Of a stretch of DNA of 64,000 nucleotides, positions 35,458-44,553 are shown in pieces (the first letter of the stretch is position 1; every line of letters starts with the position of its first letter). Source of the stretch: Rubrivivax gelatinosus (GTDB taxonomy: Bacteria > Pseudomonadota > Gammaproteobacteria > Burkholderiales > Burkholderiaceae_C); assembly GCF_004340905.1 (NCBI RefSeq), contig NZ_SLXD01000001.1:124001-188000 (forward strand), in the 5' to 3' direction. The position numbers and the translations under genes are program-made. The notes under the pieces were generated by a model. That model searched no databases. It saw only the letters and a program-made list of their open reading frames with translations, and was not told the DNA's origin.

Positions 35458-36753
35458 TCAGCCGCGCACCGTGCCCGTCAGCGTGCCGAAGCCGATGCGC
35501 ACCGCGCCGCGGCGCTGGCAGGCGGCACGCAGCACGACGGTATCGCCGTCCTGCAGGAAGACACGCTGCCCGCCGCCCGGCAGCGCCAGCGGCTGGCGCC
35601 CGCCCTGCGTCAGCTCCAGCAGCGACGCACCCTGCCCCGGCTGCGGCCCGGAGATCGCGCCGGTGCCCAGCAGGTCGCCCGGGTGCAGCGGGCAGCCGTT
35701 GCTGGCGTGGTGCGCCACCAGCTGCGCCGGCGTCCAGTACGCGTCCAGCAGGTTGGACGCGGCCAGCGGCACCGGCTGCGCCATTCCGGGCGTCGCCAGC
35801 CAGGACTCAAGCACGATGTCGACGGCACCGCCTTCGCGGTTGGCGGCACCGTCCAGGTAGGGCAGCGGCGGCGGGTCCTCCGGCGGCCGGACCTGCGGGC
35901 GGCGGAACGGCGCCAGCGCCTCCATCGTCACGACCCACGGCGAGATCGAGGTCGCGAAGTTCTTGCCGAGAAAAGGCCCGAGCGGCGCACCTTCCCAGGC
36001 CAGCAGATCGCGCGCGGACCAGTCGTTGAGCAGCACCAGGCCGAAGATCGCGTCCTCGGCCTGAGGCATCGCCAGCGGCCGGCCCGGCACGTTGCCGCGG
36101 CCGACGACGATGCCCACCTCCAGCTCGAAGTCCAGCCGCCGTGTCGGCGCGAACTCCGGCGCCTCGGCCGGGCCCTTGATCTGGCCGCGCGGGCGGCGGA
36201 TGTCGCCGCCCAGCCCCACCGAGGAGGCGCGGCCATGGCAGGCCAGCGGCACCCACTTGTAGTTGGGCAGCAGCGGATGGTCGGGGCGCAGCAGCCGGCC
36301 GACGGCCGTCGCGTGGTGGATGCCGGCGTGGAACTCGGTGAACTCGGCCACCTGGAAGGGCATCGCCATCTCGGCCTGGGCCTGCGGCACGAGGCAGAGT
36401 TCGAGGAACGGCCCCTGGTCGCCATCGGCGGCGAGCGCCTCGGACAGCGCGTGGCGCAGCCGGCGCCAGGCCGGCCGGCCCAGCGCCATGAAGCGGTTGA
36501 GGTCACCGGCGGCCAGCGGCTCGAGCAGCGGGTAGACCTCGTCGGGCCAGGGGCACTGTTGCAGCGCGAGCTTGAGGTCCAGGATGTGCTCACCGATGGC
36601 GACACCGGCACGCAGCGGCTCGTCGCTGCCGCGGCGGCGAAAACGCCCCAGCGGCAGGTTCTGGATCGGGAAGTCGGTGCCCGGGCGATTGGCCGAATCG
36701 ACCCAGCTCAGCAGCAGCGGATCGTGCGTCGAATCGGTGCGTGCCACGCTCAT
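35458..36753 (-). CDS. fahA: Fumarylacetoacetase
   Basis: 431-aa hydrolase that cleaves fumarylacetoacetate into fumarate and acetoacetate, the last step of tyrosine degradation. FPIQNLPLGRF, HHATAVG, PNYKWVPLACHGRASS and NGCPLHPGDLLGTGAISGP are clear FAH signatures. Metal ligands Glu210 and Glu212 (DFELEVG) and Asp244 (NDWSARDL) are kept. The first ligand, Asp in most FAHs (D-F-Y), is Glu140 here (TEFH). The start is ATG at 36751-36753; a longer upstream frame is not family sequence. Confidence 0.92.
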   Translation of the reverse strand: MSVARTDSTHDPLLLSWVDSANRPGTDFPIQNLPLGRFRRRGSDEPLRAGVAIGEHILDLKLALQQCPWPDEVYPLLEPLAAGDLNRFMALGRPAWRRLRHALSEALAADGDQGPFLELCLVPQAQAEMAMPFQVAEFTEFHAGIHHATAVGRLLRPDHPLLPNYKWVPLACHGRASSVGLGGDIRRPRGQIKGPAEAPEFAPTRRLDFELEVGIVVGRGNVPGRPLAMPQAEDAIFGLVLLNDWSARDLLAWEGAPLGPFLGKNFATSISPWVVTMEALAPFRRPQVRPPEDPPPLPYLDGAANREGGAVDIVLESWLATPGMAQPVPLAASNLLDAYWTPAQLVAHHASNGCPLHPGDLLGTGAISGPQPGQGASLLELTQGGRQPLALPGGGQRVFLQDGDTVVLRAACQRRGAVRIGFGTLTGTVRG

Positions 36754-36946
36754 CGGAGGCGCCGTTGGGGTGATGGGGCGGCGGCACGGGCTTTGCTCTG
36801 GGGGGTACGGCACTGCTGCCCGGGAACGCCATGCAAGATCGTAGTTGTCAGGGCCGCGGCCACAAGCCCGCACGCACGGGCCGCGTTGAAACAGCCGGTG
36901 ACCGGCCGGCGAGCCGGAGCCGGGCACCCCATCGAGTCATGCCACC

Positions 36947-36955
36947 GAAAGGAGG
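36947..36955 (+). promoter_or_regulatory. Strong ribosome-binding site of the 44-aa membrane peptide gene
   Basis: AAAGGAGG, a near-perfect match to the anti-Shine-Dalgarno sequence, 7 to 8 nt before ATG 36962. It decides the start of the small gene that follows; other genes here have much weaker sites. Confidence 0.7.
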
Positions 36956-36961
36956 CCGCCG

Positions 36962-37096
36962 ATGAGCAGGAATGGATCACGCCCGCACTGGGACGGCTGG
37001 CTGACCATCGCCACGATCGCCGTGGCGCTGGCCAGCGCCTGGGTCTGGGCCGACGCCGAGGCCGCACCGTCCACGCCACCCGCCGTCGTGCACTGA
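36962..37096 (+). CDS. 44-aa single-pass membrane peptide
   Basis: Short open frame of 44 residues plus stop: a basic N-terminus (MSRNGSRPHWDG), one hydrophobic helix (WLTIATIAVALASAWVWA) and a short Pro/Ala-rich tail. A very strong ribosome-binding site precedes it, the best evidence for translation. It ends 31 bp before the response regulator gene on the same strand, so it may be part of that operon as a small regulator or sensor accessory, or be translated alone. I know of no family that matches. Confidence 0.65.
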   Translation: MSRNGSRPHWDGWLTIATIAVALASAWVWADAEAAPSTPPAVVH

Positions 37097-37127
37097 GCGT
37101 CGGCGGCGCCGCCGCTATGCTCGGCGC

Positions 37128-37802
37128 ATGCGACTGCTGCTCGTCGAGGACGACCGGATGATCGGCGAGAGCCTGCGCGCCGCGCTCAGGCTCGAAGGCC
37201 ATGCCGTGGACTGGGTGCGCGACGCCGCCGCCGCACGTGCCTCGCTGGCGAGCGAACGTTTCGACTGCGTGCTGCTGGACCTGGGCCTGCCGCCCGGCGG
37301 CCCGCCGGGTGCGCCGCCGGCCGACGGCCTGGACGTGCTGCGCGAACTGCGCAGCCGCGCCGACACCACGCCGGTCATCGTGCTGACCGCGCGCGACGCC
37401 AGCGGCGACCGCGTGCGCGGCCTGGACGCCGGCGCCGACGACTACCTCGTCAAACCTTTCGAGTTCGACGAGCTGACGGCACGCATCCGCGCCGTCACGC
37501 GCCGCCACGGCGGCCGCGCCGGCCCGCTGCTGACGCACGGCGGCGTCACGCTGGACCCGGCGACACGCCAGGTCACGCAGCACGGCCAGCCGGTGCTGCT
37601 GTCGGCCCGCGAGTTCGCGGTGCTGGAAGCGCTGATGCAGCGCCCCGGCGCGGTGCTGTCGCGCGCCCAGCTCGAGGACCGCCTCTACGGCTGGGGCGAC
37701 GCGGTCGAGAGCAACGCCGTCTCGGTCTACATCCACCAGCTGCGGCGCAAGCTCGGCGCCGACTTCATCCGCAACATGCGCGGCGTCGGCTACTTCCTGT
37801 GA
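37128..37802 (+). CDS. OmpR-family response regulator (QseB/TctD-like)
   Basis: 224-aa regulator. The receiver has the acidic pair ED at 7-8, phospho-Asp51 in LLDLGLP, and Lys in YLVKPF. The C-terminal winged helix ends with YLHQLRRKLG-like YIHQLRRKLG and RGVGY. The loop after the phosphosite is 8 residues longer than usual: LPPGGPPGAPPADGLDVL instead of LP-x-x-DGLDVL. The stop overlaps the kinase GTG start by 4 bp (GTGA), so they are translationally coupled. Confidence 0.92.
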   Translation: MRLLLVEDDRMIGESLRAALRLEGHAVDWVRDAAAARASLASERFDCVLLDLGLPPGGPPGAPPADGLDVLRELRSRADTTPVIVLTARDASGDRVRGLDAGADDYLVKPFEFDELTARIRAVTRRHGGRAGPLLTHGGVTLDPATRQVTQHGQPVLLSAREFAVLEALMQRPGAVLSRAQLEDRLYGWGDAVESNAVSVYIHQLRRKLGADFIRNMRGVGYFL

Positions 37803-39100
37803 ACTCGATCCGCGCGCGCGTGCTCGCGCTGCTGCTGGCGATGCTCGCCTTCGCCGCCGGGGTGATGGGCACGGTGGCTTATCACAACGTGCTCGCCGAG
37901 ACCGAGGCGCTGTTCGACTACCAGCTGCGCCAGATGGCGCTGTCGCTGCGCGACCAGGGCGAGATCGCGGCCGACCAGGCCGGCGCGCTGGCCGACCGCG
38001 AACTCGACTTCGTGATCCAGATCTGGAGCGCCGACGGCCAGACGATCTACGCCTCGCGCCCGCACGACGAGCTGCCGGCGCGGGCGCTGCTCGGTTTTGC
38101 CGACGTCTCGGCCGGCCAGCAGACCTGGCGCACCTTCACCGTGCTGCGCGGCCAGCGCGTGATCCAGGTCGCCCAGCCGCGCCAGATCCGCCAGCGCCTG
38201 GCCGCCGGCGCGGCGCTGCGCAGCGTCGCGCCGCTGCTCGGCATCGCGCCGTTGATCGCGCTCCTGACCTGGGCCGCGGCGACGCGCGTGCTGCGGCCGC
38301 TGCGCAGCGTCGCGCGCGCGGTGCGCGAACGCGAGCCGCAGTCGCTGTCGCCGCTGCCGGCCACCGGCCTGCCCGACGAGCTGTCGCCGCTGGTCGCCGC
38401 GCTCAACGGCCTGCTCGGCCAGCTGGCGCAGGCGCTGGACACCCAGCGCGCCTTCGTCGCCGACGCCGCGCACGAGCTGCGCTCGCCGCTGCAGGCGCTG
38501 AAGCTGCAGATCCGCCTGCTCGAACGCGCCGGGGACGAGGCCACACGCGCCGAGGCCGTGCGTGCGCTGGCCGAAGGCGTGGAGCGCAGCGCCTGGCTGG
38601 TCGAGCAGCTGCTCGTGCTGGCGCGCAACGAACCCGGCGCGCCGCCGCTGCCGACGACGCGTGTGGACCTCGCCGAAGCCGCGCGCAGCGCGCTGGCCGC
38701 GACCGTGCCGCTGGCGCGGACGCGCGGCACCGAGCTGGCGCTGCAGGCCGACGAACCGGTGCCGCTGCAAGGCGACGCCGGCTCGCTGTCGGTGCTGGTG
38801 CGCAACCTGGTCGACAACGCGGTGCGCCACTCGCCGCCCGGCGCACGCGTCGAGGTGCGGGCCGCGCTGGACGGCGGCGCGCCGCTGCTCGTCGTCGACG
38901 ACGCCGGCCCGGGCATCCCGGCGGCCGAACGCGAGCGCGTCTTCGACCGCTTCTACCGCCGCGACCCCGGCGCCGGCGACGGCAGCGGCCTGGGGCTGGC
39001 GATCGTGCGCACGATCGCCGCTCGCCACGGCGCCAGCGTCACGCTGGGCGAGTCGCCGCTGGGCGGGCTGCGCGCCAGCGTGCGTTTCCCGGCTGCTTAA
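37799..39100 (+). CDS. Sensor histidine kinase (QseC/TctE-like)
   Basis: 433-aa inner-membrane kinase. TM1 near residues 8-30, a short periplasmic domain, TM2 near 140-160, a HAMP region, then a DHp domain with H-box ADAAHELRSPLQAL and a HATPase domain with NLVDNAVRHSP (N box), DDAGPGIP (G1) and GDGSGLGLAI (G2). The ligand is unknown; QseC/TctE relatives sense catechols or tricarboxylates. GTG start at 37799 overlaps the response regulator stop. The DegP/Q protease gene follows 96 bp later. Confidence 0.92.
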   Translation: MNSIRARVLALLLAMLAFAAGVMGTVAYHNVLAETEALFDYQLRQMALSLRDQGEIAADQAGALADRELDFVIQIWSADGQTIYASRPHDELPARALLGFADVSAGQQTWRTFTVLRGQRVIQVAQPRQIRQRLAAGAALRSVAPLLGIAPLIALLTWAAATRVLRPLRSVARAVREREPQSLSPLPATGLPDELSPLVAALNGLLGQLAQALDTQRAFVADAAHELRSPLQALKLQIRLLERAGDEATRAEAVRALAEGVERSAWLVEQLLVLARNEPGAPPLPTTRVDLAEAARSALAATVPLARTRGTELALQADEPVPLQGDAGSLSVLVRNLVDNAVRHSPPGARVEVRAALDGGAPLLVVDDAGPGIPAAERERVFDRFYRRDPGAGDGSGLGLAIVRTIAARHGASVTLGESPLGGLRASVRFPAA

Positions 39101-39196
39101 TCTTCGCTTCACGCAGCGCTAACGCTGCACTCATCGTCCGGTCCCATGCTGGCGTCCATCGGGCTTAGACCAGGGCCCGTTCTCCGCGAAAAGGAC

Positions 39197-40711
39197 ATGG
39201 ACACGATGAAGATGAAGCCTTTGGCCGCCGCCCTGCTGGCCGGTGGCGTGCTCGGTGCGAGTGCGGCCAGCGCCTTCGACCTGCCGCCCTGGCTGCGGCT
39301 GGACCGCCCCGCACCCGCCACCGCGATGGCGGGTGCCGCGGCGGCCACCGCCGCCGCCACGACCGCGCCGGTGGCCCCGATCCCGGCCCAGGGCACGGTG
39401 CCCGACTACCGCGCGATCTTCAAGCAGGCCGGCCCGGCCGTCGTCGGCATCACCGTCGAGGGCACGCACAAGGCCACCGCCGAGGAACAGGGCATTCCCG
39501 AGGGGCTCGAGAACGACCCGTTCTTCCAGTTCTTCCGCGGCATGCCGGGTTTCGGCCAGCGCGGCCGCGGCGCCAACCCCTCGGTGCCGTTCCGCGGCCA
39601 GGGCTCGGGTTTCATCGTCGGCAGCGACGGCCTGATCCTGACCAACGCCCACGTCGTGCGCGAAGCCAAGGAAGTCACCGTCAAGCTCGGCGACCGGCGC
39701 GAGTTCTCGGCCAAGGTGCTGGGCAGCGACCCGGTGACCGACATCGCCGTGCTGCGCATCGACGCCAAGGGTCTGCCGACGGTGCGCCTGGGCGACCCGC
39801 GCCGGCTGGAGGTCGGCGACCCGGTGATGGCCATCGGCGCGCCCTACGGCTTCGAGCAGACGGCGACCACCGGCATCGTCAGCGCCAAGGGCCGCTCGCT
39901 GCCGGGCGACACGGTGGTGCCGTTCATCCAGACCGACGCCGCGGTGAACCCGGGCAACTCCGGCGGCCCGCTGCTCGACGCCGGCGGCGCCGTCGTCGGC
40001 ATCAACGCGCAGATCTATTCGCAGAGCGGCGGCTTCCAGGGCCTGTCGTTCGCGATCCCGATCGACGTCGCGCTGAAGATCAAGGACCAGATCGTCGCCA
40101 CCGGACGGGCCCAGCATGCCCGTCTGGGCGTGTCGGTCCAGGACCTGAACCAGGGCCTGGCCGAGTCCTTCGGGCTGGAGCGGCCCGACGGCGCGCTCGT
40201 CGCCGCGGTGCAGCCCGGCAGCGCGGCGGCCAAGGGCGGACTCAAGCCCGGCGACGTGATCACCGAGGTCAACGGCCAGGCGGTGGAACGCGGCGGCAGC
40301 CTGTCTTCGCTGATCGGCCTGTCGGCGCCGGGCGAGCGCGTGAAGCTCAAGGTCTGGCGCGACAAGGGCTGGCGCGAGCTGGAGCTCAAGCTCGGCAGCG
40401 CCGAGGCCGAGGCGGCGGCACGCGCCGACGATCCGGCGCGCCCCGAAGGCAGTCTCGGCCTGGCGCTGCGCCCGCTGACGCGCGACGAGCAGCGCCAGGT
40501 GCACGTCGACGGCGGCCTGCTGGTGCAGGACGTCGACGGCCCGGCCGCGCGTGCCGGCGTCGAACGCGGCGACGTGCTGCTGGCCGTCAACGGCCAGCCG
40601 GTGCAGTCGATCGAACAGGTGCAGGCGGTGCTGAAGAGCAAACCCCGTCACATCGCGCTGCTCGTGCAGCGCGACGGCGAGACGATCTTCGTGCCGATCC
40701 GCCTGGGCTGA
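39197..40711 (+). CDS. Periplasmic serine endoprotease, DegP/DegQ (HtrA) family
   Basis: 504-aa HtrA protease. A signal peptide (MKMKPLAAALLAGGVLGASA) is followed by a Pro/Ala-rich linker. The triad is His152 (TNAHVV), Asp182 (DPVTDIAVLRI) and Ser255 (GNSGGPL). Two PDZ domains are near 285-375 and 405-495. It degrades or refolds misfolded envelope proteins. The start ATG 39197 has a ribosome-binding site AAAAGGAC; an upstream ATG at 39146 is less likely. It follows the two-component system by 96 bp, so the system may sense envelope stress; inference. Confidence 0.94.
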   Translation: MDTMKMKPLAAALLAGGVLGASAASAFDLPPWLRLDRPAPATAMAGAAAATAAATTAPVAPIPAQGTVPDYRAIFKQAGPAVVGITVEGTHKATAEEQGIPEGLENDPFFQFFRGMPGFGQRGRGANPSVPFRGQGSGFIVGSDGLILTNAHVVREAKEVTVKLGDRREFSAKVLGSDPVTDIAVLRIDAKGLPTVRLGDPRRLEVGDPVMAIGAPYGFEQTATTGIVSAKGRSLPGDTVVPFIQTDAAVNPGNSGGPLLDAGGAVVGINAQIYSQSGGFQGLSFAIPIDVALKIKDQIVATGRAQHARLGVSVQDLNQGLAESFGLERPDGALVAAVQPGSAAAKGGLKPGDVITEVNGQAVERGGSLSSLIGLSAPGERVKLKVWRDKGWRELELKLGSAEAEAAARADDPARPEGSLGLALRPLTRDEQRQVHVDGGLLVQDVDGPAARAGVERGDVLLAVNGQPVQSIEQVQAVLKSKPRHIALLVQRDGETIFVPIRLG

Positions 40712-40730
40712 GGCCGCGCCGCCACCGAGC

Positions 40731-40762
40731 AACGGCCGCCCCGCACCGCGGGGCGGCCGTTT
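40731..40762 (+). terminator. Rho-independent terminator after the HtrA protease
   Basis: Stem ACGGCCGCCCCG with CACC loop and CGGGGCGGCCGT, followed by TT before GC; 20 bp past the protease stop. Strong GC stem with a short T-run. Confidence 0.75.
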
Positions 40763-40848
40763 GCACTTCCAGCGCCGCAGACGTGACGTAGTGACGGAGC
40801 GAATAGCGATAGAACTGCTAGATTTGCTTGTCTCGCATCAGGCCGACC

Positions 40849-42642
40849 ATGTCCACGATCAGCTCCGCGCTGCAGCGCGTCGCCGCTTCGGCGGCTCCGG
40901 GTGCCGAACGCCGGCTGCGCAATCTCGCCATCGGCGCTGCCACCCTGCTCGTCGTGCTCGCCTGGGCCGCGGTGGTGCTGGTGCTGTGGACACGCTGGAA
41001 CGAGGCCGTCGAGAGCGAACAACGCCAGAACACCAACCTCGCCCGCGCGCTCGAGGAGCAGACGCTGCGCGTGATCGCCGCGGTCGACCAGGCCACGGTG
41101 CGGGCGCGGGACGACCATGCACGCCGCGGCGACGCGGTACTCGACCTGCCGCGCTACGCCAACGAGACCGGCCTGGTGCCCGGCATCCTGGTGCAGCTGT
41201 CGCTCGTCAGCGCCGACGGGCGCTTCATCGGCAGCAACCTCGACCCCGACGGCCGCAAGACCGGGCACGTCGACCTGTCCGAACGCGAGCACGTGCGCGT
41301 GCACCTGGCGCCCACGACACTGCCGCCGGACGGCGGGCTCGGGAGCCCCGACGCGCTGTGGATCGGCAAGCCGGTGCTCGGCAAGGTCTCCGGACGCTGG
41401 ACCATCCAGATCTCGCGCCGCATCACCGCCGCCGACGGCCGCGTCATCGGTGTCGTCGTCGCGTCGCTGGACCCGGGCTACTTCGAGTCGGTCTACAAGC
41501 GCGTGGCGATCGGTTCGCTGGGCACCGTGACGCTGGTCGGGCAGGACCTGAGCATCCGGGCACGCGTCATCGGCGGCGAGAGCGCCGACCAGATCGGCCA
41601 GTCGCTGAAGAGCACGGGCAGCTTCGCACGCCAGCAGCTGGACCGCGAAGGCAGCTTCGCGGGCACGAGCTCGCTGGACGGCCTGGAACAGTTCAGCGCC
41701 TACCGCCGCATCGGCGAGTACCCGCTGTACGTGCTGGTGTCGACGGCGCAGACGGAGGCGCTGGTGGGCTGGCGCACGACGCGCGACATCGCCATCGTGC
41801 TGACGCTGCTGCTGACCGGCGCCGTCGCCACCGGCGCCCTGGTCTTCGTCGCCGGGCTGCGGCGCCTGGAGGCCAACAATGCCGCGCTTCGCGCCAGCGA
41901 AGCCGAGGCCACCGCTGCCAACAACGCCAAGAGCGAGTTCCTGGCGGCGATCTCGCACGAGCTGCGCACGCCGCTGACCAGCATCCGCGGTTTCGCCGAA
42001 CTGATGGAGCACCGGCTGGACAACCCGAAGTTCCGCGAACAGGCCGGCCTGATCCGCAAGGCCGCCGAGTACCTCAACCAGCTGCTCGGCGAGATCCTTG
42101 ACCTGGCGAAGGTCGAGGCCGGCTCGATGACGCTGACGTCCGAACCGGTGGGCCTGCGCGCGCTGGTGCAGGGCACGGTGGACTTCTACGCCCTGACGGC
42201 CGCCGCCAAGGGCCTGACGCTGGCCGTGGAGTTCGACCCGGAGGCACCGCCGGTCGTCGTCGTCGACGGGCTGCGCGTCAAGCAGATCCTGAACAACCTG
42301 CTGTCCAACGCGATCAAGTTCACCCCGGCCGGGCGGGTCGACGTGATGGTCGAACGCGTCGGCGGACAGGTGCTGATGCACGTCGAGGACACCGGGCCGG
42401 GCATCGCGGCGGACCTGCACGAGACGATCTTCGAGCGTTTCCGCCAGGGCAGCGCGCGGGTGAGCTACGAACACGGCGGCACCGGCCTGGGGCTGGCGCT
42501 GTCGCGGGCCCTGGCCAGGCTGATGGGCGGCACGCTGAGCCTGGCCTCGGAGCCGGGGCACGGCGCCCGCTTCACGCTGGCACTGCCGATCGTGCTGCCG
42601 CCGCAGACGGCCGGCGCTGGCGCGGCGGCGCTCAGCGGTTGA
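40849..42642 (+). CDS. Cache-domain sensor histidine kinase
   Basis: 597-aa membrane kinase. TM1 is near residues 28-50, then a periplasmic dCache-type domain (about 55-310), TM2 (ALVFVAG region, about 320-340), and a kinase core with His370 in ISHELRTPL, N box NLLSNAIKF, G1 DTGPGIA and G2 GTGLGLAL. No receiver domain follows, and no response regulator is adjacent, so its partner is elsewhere. ATG at 40849 was preferred over TTG at 40828. A ligand such as an amino acid or carboxylate would suit the Cache fold. Confidence 0.9.
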   Translation: MSTISSALQRVAASAAPGAERRLRNLAIGAATLLVVLAWAAVVLVLWTRWNEAVESEQRQNTNLARALEEQTLRVIAAVDQATVRARDDHARRGDAVLDLPRYANETGLVPGILVQLSLVSADGRFIGSNLDPDGRKTGHVDLSEREHVRVHLAPTTLPPDGGLGSPDALWIGKPVLGKVSGRWTIQISRRITAADGRVIGVVVASLDPGYFESVYKRVAIGSLGTVTLVGQDLSIRARVIGGESADQIGQSLKSTGSFARQQLDREGSFAGTSSLDGLEQFSAYRRIGEYPLYVLVSTAQTEALVGWRTTRDIAIVLTLLLTGAVATGALVFVAGLRRLEANNAALRASEAEATAANNAKSEFLAAISHELRTPLTSIRGFAELMEHRLDNPKFREQAGLIRKAAEYLNQLLGEILDLAKVEAGSMTLTSEPVGLRALVQGTVDFYALTAAAKGLTLAVEFDPEAPPVVVVDGLRVKQILNNLLSNAIKFTPAGRVDVMVERVGGQVLMHVEDTGPGIAADLHETIFERFRQGSARVSYEHGGTGLGLALSRALARLMGGTLSLASEPGHGARFTLALPIVLPPQTAGAGAAALSG

Positions 42643-42907
42643 ACCACCTCGCGAGCAACACGACGCCGGCGCCACCGACACCGATCACGACCAGAACCGC
42701 GGCCCACAGGCCACCGGCACCGCGGCGCGGCGCGGCCGCGCGTGGCCGGCGCGACTCGAGCGACGGATCGGGATGGCGCGACGGCTCGTCCCACAACGAG
42801 GGGCGGGTGCTCGGGTCGCCGAACTCGCTCGGGCGGTCCGCGCCGTTGTCGAACACCGTCACGCCCTGGAAGCGGCGAACGCCCGATGGACGTACGTCTT
42901 GTGACAT
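42632..42907 (-). CDS. Small tail-anchored membrane protein
   Basis: Predicted 91 aa: a soluble, Pro/Arg/Asp-rich N-terminal half (VRRFQGVTVFDNGADRPSEF) and one C-terminal membrane helix (GLWAAVLVVIGVGGAGVVLL) before RWFNR, so a tail-anchor topology. No family was recognised. ATG at 42905-42907 is the best start; the ribosome-binding site is poor. Its end overlaps the convergent Cache kinase stop by 11 bp. The 42908-43098 gap then holds the WS/DGAT leader. Confidence 0.5.
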   Translation of the reverse strand: MSQDVRPSGVRRFQGVTVFDNGADRPSEFGDPSTRPSLWDEPSRHPDPSLESRRPRAAAPRRGAGGLWAAVLVVIGVGGAGVVLLARWFNR

Positions 42908-43098
42908 TCGAGCATTGTCCGAACGCCAGGCCGTGCAGCGTTTCCCGCGATCCGGGGGGCGGCCTCCCAACTTCCCCCGGAATCCGTGCCCGACTTGACG
43001 AAAGATTGATCTGAATGTGCGTCGGCCCGGGCGCCGGCCGCTTACGTTGGCGTGACGCCGGGCCATGGGCCGCATCGGCGCGAAAGCGAGAAAAGGGC

Positions 43099-44541
43099 AT
43101 GCAAGCCTTGAGCGGGGTGGATGGCGCCTTCCTCCACCTGGAGACACCGCAGACGCCGATGCACGTCGGTTCGCTGCACCTGTTCGAACGGCCGCCCGGC
43201 GCACGCGGCGACTTCGCGACCGCGGTGCGGCGGCTGATGAAGCAGCGGCTGCACCTGGCGCCGGTGCTGACACGCCGGCTGGCGACGATGCCGCTGCAGT
43301 TCGCCAACCCGGTGTGGGTGGAGGACGGCAGCGCCGACCTGGACTGGCACGTGCAGCGCATCACGCTGCCGGCGCCGGGCACGCAGGCCGAGCTCGAGGA
43401 CACGGTCGCGCGGCTGCACGGCGAGCGCCTGGACCGCACGCGGCCGCTGTGGCGCATCTGGGTGATCGAGGGCCTGGCCTGCGGCGAGATCGGCTACTAC
43501 GTGCAGGTGCACCACGCGCTGCTCGACGGCAAGGCCGGCGTGCTGCTGGCGCAGACGTTGTTCGACCCCTCGCCCGAGCCGCCGCCGCGCCCGCGCGGCC
43601 GGGCGCGACGCGCCGAGGACCCGGGCACGCTGGCGCTGGCCGCCGCGGCGCTGGCGCGCGACGCGGGGCTGTACGTCAGGCTCGCGCGCCAGCTGCCGCA
43701 GGCGCTGCAGCTGATCGGCACGCTGTTCGGCAGCCCGCGCCGGCCGCGCGGCGCCGGCTCCGGCGGCCATCTGCGCGAGAACCTCGGCTTCGGCCCGAAA
43801 ACGGCACTGAACGTGGCGATCGGCCCCGAACGCGGCTTCGCCGCCGCCTCGGTGCCGCTGGACACGCTGAAGGCGCTGGCCGCCGCGCACGAGGCCAAGC
43901 TCAACGACATCGTGCTCGCGCTGTGCAGCGGCATGCTCAGGCGCTGGCTGGCCGCGCACGGCGGCGTGCCGAAGAAGCCGCTGCTGGCGACGATGCCGAT
44001 CTCGCTGCGCGCCAGCGGCGACACCGAGTTCACGACCAAGGCCACGCTGTCGCTGGTCAACCTGCACACCGACATCGCGAACCCGATCAAGCGCCTGCAC
44101 GCGATCCGCGACGCCGCCGGCGCGGTGAAGTCGGCCACCCAGCGCGCCCGCGGCGTCATCCCGACCGACTTCCCGTCGCTGGGCGCACCGTGGCTGCTGC
44201 AGGGGCTGGCGGCGCTGTACGGCGCTTCGGGCATCGCCGGGGCGATGCCGCCGCTGGCCAACCTCGTCATCTCCAACGTGCCCGGCCCGCGCGAGCCGCT
44301 GTACCTGGCCGGCGCGCGCATGACGAACTACTGGCCGCTGTCCATCGTCGAACACGGCCTGGGGCTCAACGTCACGGTGATGAGCTACGCCGGGGCGATG
44401 GACTTCGGCTTCACGACCGCGCGCGCGGCCGTCGGCGACGCACGCGAGCTGTCGGCGGCGCTGCTGCAGGCGCTGGACGAACTCGTCGCCGCCGGCCGGC
44501 CGCGTCCGGGCCCGCGGCGTGCCCGAAAGACCGCCGCCTGA
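43099..44541 (+). CDS. Wax ester synthase/diacylglycerol acyltransferase (WS/DGAT), complete motif
   Basis: 480-aa acyltransferase of the bifunctional WS/DGAT family, which joins acyl-CoA to fatty alcohols or diacylglycerol to make storage lipids. The catalytic HHxxxDG is intact (H138, H139, D143, G144 in HHALLDGKAGV). The later conserved segment NLVISNVPGPREPLYLAGAR is present too. ATG at 43099 has an AAAAGGGC ribosome-binding site; an upstream start is less likely. A second WS/DGAT gene follows 12 bp later, so the two are one operon. Confidence 0.92.
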   Translation: MQALSGVDGAFLHLETPQTPMHVGSLHLFERPPGARGDFATAVRRLMKQRLHLAPVLTRRLATMPLQFANPVWVEDGSADLDWHVQRITLPAPGTQAELEDTVARLHGERLDRTRPLWRIWVIEGLACGEIGYYVQVHHALLDGKAGVLLAQTLFDPSPEPPPRPRGRARRAEDPGTLALAAAALARDAGLYVRLARQLPQALQLIGTLFGSPRRPRGAGSGGHLRENLGFGPKTALNVAIGPERGFAAASVPLDTLKALAAAHEAKLNDIVLALCSGMLRRWLAAHGGVPKKPLLATMPISLRASGDTEFTTKATLSLVNLHTDIANPIKRLHAIRDAAGAVKSATQRARGVIPTDFPSLGAPWLLQGLAALYGASGIAGAMPPLANLVISNVPGPREPLYLAGARMTNYWPLSIVEHGLGLNVTVMSYAGAMDFGFTTARAAVGDARELSAALLQALDELVAAGRPRPGPRRARKTAA

Positions 44542-44553
44542 ACAGGAGGGCCC

